Origin: Culex pipiens pallens
Lineage: Eukaryota; Arthropoda; Insecta; Diptera; Culicidae
NCBI RefSeq assembly: GCF_016801865.2
Contig: NC_068939.1
Coordinates: forward strand, 72,096,100 to 72,160,099
Length of the DNA: 64,000 bases
Direction of reading: 5' to 3'
Position 1 is the stretch's first letter, and each line of letters starts with the position of its first letter. The notes below the pieces were generated by a model, which was not told where the DNA came from, did no database searches, and saw only the letters and a list, made by a program, of their open reading frames with translations. Below, piece after piece: positions 55,308-64,000 of the stretch. Made by a program: the position numbers and the translations under genes.

Positions 55308-56200
55308 AAAACGATACTTAATCCACCTTTAGGTGGTTTGTGCCTTCCTCACATTCATAAAGTCAATACATTCAGTAAAAACAGCAACATTCCCTTAACA
55401 TGTTTAACAAATCAATTTTATTACTGATTTCTTTTGATAGGGTTCGCAGACCTTCAATTTTCTGGCTCATCGGCAAGGTCTGATAAAAAAACCTATCCAA
55501 TGAAAGTTCACATGGAAGATTCAGACAATATTTTTATCACAATATCTCAGATCCGGCCTCCAGAAAGTATATAAATAACACTTAAGTGCCAATAACTTTT
55601 GATACGGTTGTCAGATCCTTGATGTTTTAGGCTCATTTGAAATGTCTTTCAATTATCTATCTAACGATGGGTCGCATGATGGACCCGGACATAATTTTTA
55701 CTGAAATATCTGAGATCCGGCCTCCAAAAAGTGAATAAATAACACTTAAGTGCTACTAACTTTTGATAGGGTTGTCAGATCTTCAATGTTTTGGGCTCAT
55801 TGGAAAAGTATTTTTAATACCTTTCTGAAAATGTATAACATGATAGGGTTTCTTGCAAAAACCACCCTTTTTACATTCATCCGGACATACGCCAAAATCG
55901 TTTTTTTAGCATAACTTTTGAAGTACTTAACTAAACTTGCTGATTTTAAATAGAGACCTATGGGACCCCAAGACGGATCGAATGAGACTATTACGGTCAA
56001 AATCCGTTCATCTAGTCCGGAGATAATCGAGTGACAATTTTTTTGTCCATCCACCTACACACATCCACACAGACATTTGCTCAGAACATGATTCTGAGTC
56101 GATAGGTATACGTGAAGGTGGGTCTACGAGGTCGAGTTAAGAAGTTCATTTATCGAGTGATTTTATAGCCTTTCCTCAGTAAGGTGAGGAAGGCAAAAAA
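55308..56200 (+). mobile_element. full copy of the GCCTTCCTCA repeat, about 890 bp
   Basis: It starts CGATACTTAATCCACCTTTA and soon GTGCCTTCCTCACATTCATA, and ends CCTCAGTAAGGTGAGGAAGG, so the tips form a short inverted pair. It contains two units with AGATCCGGCCTCCA and CACTTAAGTGC (about 55,555 and 55,705), matching the tandem unit at 35,690-36,420. No protein is encoded. Confidence 0.6.
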
Positions 56201-56774
56201 CCATTTCATCATTTTATTTTTTAACAATTTTGATTTGCGCAAAAACAATATTTTTGAAAATGTATATCTATTGATATGTTTAGAGGATCAAAAGAGAGAA
56301 TGTTTTAGCTGTGCCCCAGCAATGGCCGAAATATTTGACAGTGTAGCCAATTTAAAAAAAAAATTAAGTGATATTTGGAAATCTTTGAAACACTGTCATA
56401 CTTTTATTTTGTAATGTAAAATTGAATTTTTGCCGAAAAGAACATGGAAAATAACTTATCGTAATTTTGATAACTAAAACAATTTCCACCTAAGGTTTGT
56501 TTTTTACGAAAACTAAATTTTTTAAAACTTTTTCCACGCCTGAAAACATAAAAAATTAAATTACAAGCCATGGTATTAAAATTTGAATGAAAAAAGTGTT
56601 TTAAAATGCATTTTACAATTGCCCAGTTGCTTCGCAATAATTTGTTTTCAAAATATTAAAGTATTGACGAACTTTTTATCGTAAAAAAAACTTTTTGCGA
56701 TAATGAACAGCGAAATATCACAAAAAAAATCAATATATTATTAGTGATCTTAGACATGATAAATATGATTTTGA
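56201..56774. other. no gene seen
   Basis: AT-rich sequence without recognisable features. Confidence 0.45.
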
Positions 56775-57138
56775 ATGCAGGAAAATGCTCTACGCGGTTT
56801 TGGATGGTAACCCATTTCAACGGGTGACATGGGTTGGTCTACCGCAAGGGTCTACGTTGAGTCCTCTGTGCTTTAACGTCGTGATATTCAGACGACATAA
56901 CAGTTTCGTGTCGAGGCGTGAACCTCGACGAGAGTATTTGTAACATCCAGACAGCGATAGACGAAGTGGTAGGCAGAATCAACGCATTGGCTCTACCGGT
57001 AGCCCCGAGCAAATGTAGTTTCATAATCTTCTCGAGACGAGCGGCTGACGACGACAGGACACCGGTTCTAACCGTCGACGGATCACCTGGCCCATATCTG
57101 CGAAGCATCAATCTCTTGGGGCTGCATTGCACATGGTA
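56775..57138 (+). pseudogene. LINE reverse-transcriptase fragment
   Basis: GLPQGSTLSPLCFNVVI (about 56,835-56,886) is the conserved RT block around the LPQGS motif. After a one-base frame shift YSDDITVS (a variant of the YADD catalytic box) follows almost directly, so the roughly 30 residues normally between them are deleted. The rest of the frame to 57,138 has PSKCSFIIFSRR and ..LLGLHCTW, typical of Jockey/I-like elements. Inactive. Confidence 0.7.
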
Positions 57139-58437
57139 GAAATTTTTGAATATTTTTTAAATCAGCTTTAGACATGTCTTCATCAAATTTTAAATCGATC
57201 TATTTTTTGTTGAATGATAAATTTCAATGAAAATGTTGGTGTTATTTGCGGCTTTTTCCAATTTGCTTTAAAAATATACACAGCAAATTAAACTGAAAAA
57301 ATAGCAATTCAGTAATATCCACAGCAGCAGCAGCAGCCGGAATGTTAAACACAGTAATTACGGTGATAAATTACTACACACACACATTCCGCGCATTCCA
57401 CGTGTTGGCCCAGGATGGATAATGTGCCCCCGAATGCACTTTTCCAATTTATTATTAATCACCATGATACTGCACCCATGCCATATACTGAAAAAGACCC
57501 ATTAGTGGGAGCGGGGGGCATTCAAATGCCAGCCCAGGTTGGTTTGGCCTCCACACACCTGTGCCATCACGTTCCCCTGAAACAGATAATAATATGCGGA
57601 CGGCCCCCTTCTGGAAGAGTTCTCCATCATCATCACCACAATCATGTGGGGAGCCCTTTTTTCGAAAAAAAAGAGGCGACTTGTGGCGCACAAGTTTAAC
57701 AGCCAATTTTTCAGTCTGATGATGCTCGAAATTGCCCAAGCCCCGGACTCGGACAAAAGGATAAAAGTTAAGTAAGCTTGCATGCTACTTCGTGTGTTGC
57801 TTTGCTTCTTCAGGAGTCCGTGGGCCGGCGATTAAGGCGAAGAATTTGGAGCAAACGGTTTAGAACCATATCGTTGGACTTGGCCGACCGGCTGAGCGAA
57901 GGCCTTTGCATGTTTAACGCGCTTGTACTTTCGTTATTTTTAATGAATAGTAACGTTTTATGGACGGATAATTTTGGCCAATTTATACCGGGGTTTTTTT
58001 TTTTTGTTTTCTCATTTGGGGCGAGGCCATTTCGAAGGTTCCCTTTTTTTCTTAAGGGCCGAACGTGGCATGATGGCATTCTTGGGGTTTGACGTGCGTT
58101 TGCGTTCTGAGGAATTTCGATCATTGCAGCAGCAGCATCTGGTTTGATTAGTAGTGTAGAAATGTGTGCCGGTCCCAAGATTGGTTGGAGTTTCAAAATT
58201 GACCGGGGTGTTTTGAAAACTGCATACCTCAAAAAGGCGAAGGGCTTGATTTTTGAAGATGACGGTATTTCAATGAGATCATTCATTGGAATGTTCAACT
58301 AATTTTAAGATAGTAACATTTATTTAAAAGTATTTAACATATTCAATGAAAATCAGTAATGCCCAAATTTTTTTGAATATCACTTTTTCTTATTCAAAAT
58401 CTCACTTAAGAGGATATCAATTAAACTAAATGCTGCA
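57139..58437. other. unique stretch, no confirmed gene
   Basis: 57,300-58,270 is only moderately AT-rich and repeat-free, with overlapping frames on both strands (for example 57,415-57,699 + and 57,810-58,298 -), a CAT/CAC run near 57,630 and short poly-T runs. No domains or paired splice sites convinced me. Regulatory DNA or decayed exons are possible. Confidence 0.35.
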
Positions 58438-58846
58438 TAGGGGAGTTTGGGGTAATATGGAAAGTGGGGGTAATTTGGACACCCCTTTAAAAATCGCCTT
58501 TTCGTCGGATATAAAGTGAAAACGGCAATTTAAGTGATAAGGCTAGTACTAGTAATGACCTAAGAGTATGGACAAACCAAAAAAGCTGGAATAAGTTAAG
58601 TAGATTTGGTATAATATGCCAAAGTGTCCAAAGGCCGGTTGGCACTGCCTTAAGTTCTAATATTTGAGGATTGGGAAATAAGGTTTTGCATGGATTATAT
58701 GGCAAAAAAAGTGGACAATTTTTGTTTAAGGGGATTCTTTTGACGATGCCTGAGATATGTACGTATAAATATTGTGCATTTTATCCATTTTTATCATCAA
58801 AAATTGCAATTTTTGATATCACATGCTATGGGGGTAATTTGGACAT

Positions 58847-59549
58847 TAGCGTGGTTCACGTTTCTATGAAAAAGACAAAAGTTGTTATTTTGTCTTGCAT
58901 CAACCGGAATTTCGTTCTTTTATGTCCCCAGAAGCACTCCTGAAAATTTGAGCCCATTTGGTAAGGTCTAGGAGCTCCAGTTTTAATTTGAAATTTATAT
59001 GGGATTTTGATTTATTTTCCATGGGAAACTATCTTTTTTTACATTGTATTAGGATTTTTTTTTATAAATCGATGAAATGACTTGATTCTTATAGTAAGAG
59101 ATAGGTTTTGAACTGGGGAACAACTTTGTAGAACATACCAACAAGCTAGGAAGTGACCCTTTAAAGATACAGATACTTTTAGATGGTGGCTTTTGAAGGG
59201 GCCAGCCACCATCTAAAAGTATCTGTATCTTTAAAGGGTCACTTCCTAGCTTGTTGGTATGTTCTACAAAGTTGTTCCCCAGTTCAAAACCTATCTCCTA
59301 CTATAAGAATCAAGTCATTTCATCGATTTATAAAAAAAAAATCCTAATACAATGTAAAAAAAGATAGTTTCCCATCGTAAATAAATCAAAATCCCATATA
59401 AATTTCAGATTAAAACTGGAGCTCCTAGACCTTACCAAATGGGCTCAAATTTTCAGGAGTGCTTCTGGGGACATAAAAGAACGAAATTCTGGTTGATGCA
59501 AGACAAAATAACAACTTTTGTCTTTTTCATAGAAACGTGAACCACGCTA
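58847..59549. mobile_element. hAT-like foldback element, TAGCGTGG family, copy 2
   Basis: It begins TAGCGTGGTTCACGTTTCTA and ends with the inverse. Arms of roughly 340 bp are nearly perfect copies meeting at about 59,198. The 8-bp duplication TTGGACAT lies at 58,839-58,846 and 59,550-59,557 inside the larger element. Shares ATGAAAAAGACAAAAGT and GGGGAACAACTTTGTAGAAC with the copy at 11,990-12,681. Confidence 0.85.
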
Positions 59550-60195
59550 TTGGACATACCTGAAAGTCTACCTATTAGATAAAAAAAAGTAACTTTCATG
59601 GTTGGTTGAGTTTTGAAAGGGATTTAGATAAATTTAGAGGGAGGAATGCGAGTAATGAGAACTTCCACAAAACCGCAATTGTTTTTTAATTAGGGTAAAT
59701 GTATTTCAATATTCGAATGGATGAAAGTCTCATTACTGCACTTTTTTGTTCAACTAGAATCTAATGTTGATTGTTTTAAATTTATTTCTTTGACATTTAA
59801 AATTTCTATGCTGGTTTACAATAATATTTAAATTTGAAGGGCTATGGAATGTAAAATTAAAAAATGGATAGTTTCAGGATAATTATTTCTATATAAAGAT
59901 TGGTTTAGATAAATCTAAACGATACCTTAATCACTAAAAATTAAACTTGGGCCTAATCCAGAATCAATGTTTAAATCATTTCAGAATGAATGATTAAATT
60001 ATGTATACTACACTGAACTATTTGTTATCTTCCTATTGAATTATAGTTCTATCAAAAAATCATTATTTAAACCTTTGATGAAATATTGTGAACGAAAAAC
60101 ACTTAAAAACATAAAGCAATTACAAAACCATGTTGAAGGATAAAAAACATGCTCAAAAAATCAAATGTTAAACTTTGGTTAAACTTATTCTTCAA

Positions 60196-60283
60196 CATGT
60201 CGATGCCTCTGTGCTCTCTTATGCTAACTAGATAGGAAAACCAGCAAGCTTAGTACAAGAGAGCACAGAGGCATCGATGTGTT
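60196..60283. repeat. hairpin with about 25-bp arms
   Basis: CATGTCGATGCCTCTGTGCT pairs with AGCACAGAGGCATCGATGTG across a loop of about 37 nt. It is inside the 58,438-60,558 element and may be a small nested MITE. Confidence 0.6.
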
Positions 60284-60689
60284 CAAATTACCCCACCAAA
60301 GGTGTCCATATTACCCCACAAGGCATGTCCAAATTACCCCATAGGGGTACTCATATTACCCCACACAAAAATTTGGACACCTATTAAATTTTGCGATTAA
60401 AATGGGTTTTTCATCAAAATTTATCGAAATTAATAACATTTTTTCATCAAATATGGTCTCTTTTATCCTCTGGTGTCATCCACATTCCTTTAAAATATCC
60501 ATACAACCCGTGGCAGAGCAATTTCCTTAGGGTGTCCAAATTACCCCACACTCCCCTACATATTTTAAATTGTAACACAAAGTTGGTTTTGATTCCAAAT
60601 ATCAGATTACCAAAAATTTGAAAAGCTTATATTGTAAAATGCCGTTTTGACTTTGTCTGGAAGCTTATGTCTGAAATAGTAGTTTTTGT

Positions 60690-61230
60690 CCTTCTATAGT
60701 GACGAAATAGCCTTCTTTTCGTCACCAAAAAAAAAATTTAGCAGTGCTAAAATAGTAGTTTATGCAACAAGTTGCAAAAAGATTTTTTTTCGAGTCGTAT
60801 ATTTATCCAACAAGGTTCACCGAGTTGGATAAAAACGACGAGTGCTAAAAAAATTGCAACGAGTTCCATACTAGTAGTTTATGCAACAAGTTGCAAAAAG
60901 AGGATTTTTTCAGCACGAGTCGTACATTTATCCAACGAGGTTCACCGAGTTGGATAAATACGAAGAGTGCTGAAAAAATCAAGTTTTGCATCGAGTTCCA
61001 TACAACATTTCAAAAAACACAGACTGAGTGAAATTTTATGTCAAATTTTCATGTATTTTGTCAATAAATCGTTTAAATAAAAAAAATGTTGAAAAGTGTT
61101 ACTTTTCGAAACAAGTGCTGAAAAGTAGAACTTTTCAGCATTTATTTTGAAAAGTGTTGCTATTTGATTCTGTTATTTTTGGTACAGAAAAGTCGTTCAA
61201 GAATGGCAGGAAAAGTAAGTAAATTCACGA
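60690..61230. repeat. tandem pair of palindromic units, then a dispersed repeat
   Basis: TAGTAGTTTATGCAACAAGT occurs at about 60,753 and 60,874. Each unit then has TTATCCAACAAGG / TTCACCGAGTTGGATAA, which pair with each other, and CGAGTCGT..GAGTGCT inversions. The following TTCAAGAATGGCAGGAAAAG (61,197) resembles 37,563. Confidence 0.5.
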
Positions 61231-62519
61231 CGGAATTGCAAAAAAGTGTATGTGTATGTTTCTTCACACATTTTTATTTTTCCTGTGTTCAGGAGGTCAT
61301 TTTGAGAAACTTTACTTCTCTTGTTGTATGTTTTTCTTATTTAATTTTCAGTATTTTAATTTGCATGTATCATGTTTAGTTTATGTTTGTTTTTGATAGT
61401 GTTTGGCCTATTCTGTCACCTCCTATCATTACTTTTTGCCTATCTAGTTTTTTTATGTAGCCACTTTTTTAATTTTTTGCATGTTTTTCACATTTTCCTC
61501 TATAGAATGGCAACATTATCATTTAAATTGAAAAAAGTGCAAAGAGTCTGGGACACTATAAAAATTACTGCATACTTATTTTTACTTAAAATATAGGAAT
61601 TGTTAGTAAAAAACACAGCCAAAGTTGACCCCTGAAACCCCTGATATTTTTAAAAACATTGACAAAGTCGCATAAACATGTCAAACTTCTAACCCATAAA
61701 TTTTCTAAAAATTTTAGAGTTCTTCTTTCCAATGCCTTTTAAATATCAAAAAACGGTTGAAAATTTGATTTTTGGCGAATTTTCAGATCGAAGCCCGTGT
61801 AGAGGCGGGGTTGTGTTGTTAGAGGGTTAATTTTTAAGTTATCTCAGTTTTGGTAGAAAAATGTCATTTTTACAGTTCAACTTTTATTTATTTAAAGAAG
61901 CAGCTCCAGCAATTCAATTATCGTTAACATAAATCATCATCATATTGACCCAAAGTCTTCATTCAAAATTATTCATCGACAATAAAAGCAGCAGGCGCTA
62001 ATTCAATGGGATCAATCATTCCCTCCTCGCACTGAAATCAAACACGGCGACACATTGCTTCCAGAAAGCAACTTCCACTCTGTGTCAACTCGTCATCAGT
62101 CAACCCTCGATTAAATAAAAAAGAGCCAAATTTCCATTCAGCATATCCTTCACCAGGAATCGTTTTATTGCTAGACCTTCAATTATCGTTATTCCATTCA
62201 CAACAGAGCGGATCTAAAGAAAGCAAAAAAGGATTTGAAGTCCAAAACACAAAACAACGGAAGTTAAGTGGCAGATTGAACTAGAGCAAAAAAGAAAAAA
62301 ATGCTGGCAAGAAATCTAAGCCACATGCCTCTCCGCTAGGCGTATTGTTCAAACAAGGAGGCAGATTTTTTTTGTTTGCTGTTGTTCCAATTCCTGTTGT
62401 GCTGTTTGAACTCCCTGTTTGGTAAAGCTGCACCGAGTGCGCGCAGTCAGTCCTTCAATAGAGCCGTGGCTCGTGTCTAAATAATATTCTTATTATAATT
62501 CACCTTTTTTTCCCTATTA
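61231..62519. other. no gene seen
   Basis: AT-rich to 61,880, then more balanced unique DNA. It would be the 3' flank of the minus-strand gene candidate at 62,520-63,134; only weak poly(A)-like hexamers on that strand (near 62,500) were seen. Confidence 0.4.
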
Positions 62520-62839
62520 TTACTTCCTTGCACTTCCTGGCGGCGGCGACGACCCCGCGCGCGCACAGGAAGAGATGCGGAAAGTGGTTGGCATATGGTT
62601 TTCCAGCCTCACATTGTTGAAATGATTATGATTCTGTGCACACGGGAGCAAAGAAATTTGCTTTTTTTTTCGTACGTATGTTTGGTACCGGGAATGAACA
62701 GGGTAGACTGGTTCAAATTTTGGATCTAAAGAAAATGTAGATTCTACTTGACGACTTTTCGATTTTTCGAGCGAGAGCGAGCCAGGACGAGGTTTGGGTT
62801 CTTTCGCCATTTGAGCCTTGGAACGCCTAGAACTGGAAT
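62520..62839 (-). CDS. 3' coding exon of a two-exon minus-strand gene candidate
   Basis: The acceptor GGTCTCTCAG (AG at 62,840-62,841) is preceded by a perfect branch-like ACTAAC. Joined to the exon at 62,931-63,134 the frame stays open for 106 codons to a TAA at 62,520. The product is basic and Pro/Ser-rich: KPRPGSLSLEKSKSR, LDPKFEPVYPVHSRYQTY, then a tail ending SSPPPGSARK. No known domain. An alternative acceptor 7 nt further on gives only 29 codons. Not identified; real coding potential is suggested by frame continuity across the splice. Confidence 0.42.
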
Positions 62840-62930
62840 CTGAGAGACCACCAAGTTCTGTTAGTTTCGTTTCAAAATTTCATAATTTCAAGTAGTGAAG
62901 TAGTGAATTGAACCAGTCTAACAAACTCAC

Positions 62931-63134
62931 ATTTGGCAGTGTCGTTCACCGGTGCACGTGAAATTTTGTAGGTACGTCGACCACCGTCGTCGCCTTGTTG
63001 GTATAACTCAATAAACACAGCCGGGACTAGGGAATAACTCGAGCCATTCAGGACGACGTCTAAGGAATATAATGAGACGACAATGTATGCAAACAGAGCG
63101 CCGACATGCAGGTCAGCCGCGCTCAAAAAGAAGT
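62931..63134 (-). CDS. 5' or internal coding exon of the same candidate gene
   Basis: The 204-nt exon lies between TTCCTAAATCAG and a strong donor, AAAT|GTGAGT, leaving a 91-nt intron to the next exon. It is open in the linking frame throughout (phase 1 at both ends). It encodes a hydrophobic start (FFLSAADLHVGALFAYIVVS) and then NGSSYSLVPAVFIELYQQ and a polar GDDGGRRTYKISRAPVND. The hydrophobic part could be a membrane or signal segment. The start codon is not visible; a further exon to the right is expected. No family was recognised. Confidence 0.42.
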
Positions 63135-64000
63135 CTGATTTAGGAAGTAGTTACCGTGATTAAACTTGAATTTGCAGCTTGCATGTTTTGTTATACTTTG
63201 CACCCCAGTTTGAATAAAAAAAGTGGAACATTAAGATCTCACCGACAACCCGCCGTAATCCGCGGTTGATCCACACCCGGAACGAGTCCCACCAAGTAAA
63301 ACCAAGGTTTGATTAATTTTGGCAACTTTGTAGCAAACTCATTCTTGCTTAAAGCAGCCGCCCAATCACACAATAACCGGCACTAATTGGTACATTATTT
63401 CACTTTTTCGGTAGAAAACATAAAACATGCGCTGTGTTGTCGGTTAAACAGCAACAGCTCCCAGCTTCCCGGTTATTTTATAGGATTAACCACGATCGAC
63501 GGCGTGGGACCTCCCGCCGGTGGGAACGATTGCTTCCGAAAGACCCCTGGGGAACCAAAAACAATGGCCCTCGCGGAGCTTCTGTGTGGAAAGGAAGATC
63601 TGCCGGCGGCCGTAATGATCGCGTGATGATGGTCCCGGGTCGGTGATGATGATGTGATGATGAGATGCCGAATTCAACAACCCCTCCGGCACAATAGGAT
63701 CAATGAATAATGAAATAAAACGTTGCTCTCGATAGCTTAATGTAAAGCGATGCGACAGGTGATTGAGACCGCTAGCAGGATTTCTTTGGGTTTTTGTGTA
63801 AAGTCATATGAACAAAAAGCGATTTTTTGATACTTGGGCTCAGTTCTGAGGTCAGATTCGGATTCAGCGGGCAAAACCACATGGAAAAAATATAGTTGGA
63901 CAATTTTCTGAATTTCGTTAGGGTGGTACCATACACTTATCCCATTAAAATGAGACGTTTTCAAATGAAGATATATCGAGTTTAAAGAAAAGTATCCTTG
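63135..64000. other. unique flank, probably upstream intron or promoter of the minus-strand candidate
   Basis: Moderate GC, repeat-free, with a GAT/ATG-rich run at 63,625-63,665 and overlapping frames on both strands near 63,390-63,690. No additional exon could be fixed. Confidence 0.35.

Larger units (their letters stand above)
58438..60558. mobile_element. 2.1-kb inverted-repeat element, TAGGGGAG ends
   Basis: Left end TAGGGGAGTTTGGGGTAATA and right end TTACCCCACACTCCCCTA are inverted. GGGGTAATTTGGAC / GTCCAAATTACCCC phrases recur inside both ends (58,469, 58,831, 60,327, 60,535). No target duplication could be read. It contains the foldback element at 58,847-59,549 and a hairpin at 60,196-60,283. 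No transposase. Confidence 0.55.

Noticed and set aside
57415..57699. 94-codon plus-strand ORF with His-rich end
   Set aside because: The opposite strand is equally open, codon bias is weak and no splice sites or domain support it.

Overview
The window reads as nuclear DNA of a culicine mosquito, most likely Culex (inference). It has AT-rich intergenic and intronic DNA packed with short inverted-repeat elements, tRNA-derived SINEs, a decayed BEL/Pao LTR element, LINE fragments, long simple-sequence arrays and introns of about 55-95 nt. No prokaryotic operon, CRISPR array or rRNA was seen.

Layout. (1) 1-11,990 is richer in GC, almost repeat-free and probably intronic or regulatory. Its best feature is a minus-strand first exon at 10,797-11,345: an Inr/DPE-like start, a leader of about 545 nt without a single ATG, then ATGG and a GTAAGT donor. 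Possible plus-strand coding exons lie at the left edge (1-243, 1,476-1,537). (2) 11,990-49,030 is mostly repeats: hAT-like elements with exact 8-bp target duplications, long foldback elements, SINEs (one with a 14-bp and one with a 23-bp duplication), two 8-bp satellites back to back (23,396-26,430) and a 7-bp satellite (47,886-49,028). Two islands, 38,056-38,180 (+) and 45,051-45,135 (-), look like single exons of genes with large introns. (3) 50,040-51,840 holds a LINE fragment and an internally deleted BEL/Pao element on the minus strand. (4) 52,166-53,840 is the clearest gene: a 389-codon ORF with about 78-residue repeats and a hydrophobic C-terminus, followed by two mini-introns and a poly(A) signal. 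(5) 53,840-62,500 is again repeat-rich, with nested foldback elements at 58,438-60,558. (6) 62,520-63,134 carries a two-exon minus-strand coding candidate with a well-formed 91-nt intron.

No protein here could be matched with confidence to a named family except the transposon polyproteins. The genes cannot be shown to work together; they look like parts of separate or very large transcription units separated by transposon graveyards. I did not find a clearly new biological system. The strongest unusual items are the retroposon at 30,224-30,777 with opposed tRNA-like modules, the repeat-bearing ORF at 52,177-53,346, the ATG-free leader at 10,797-11,345, and a pair of near-perfect hairpin elements whose arms co-vary.
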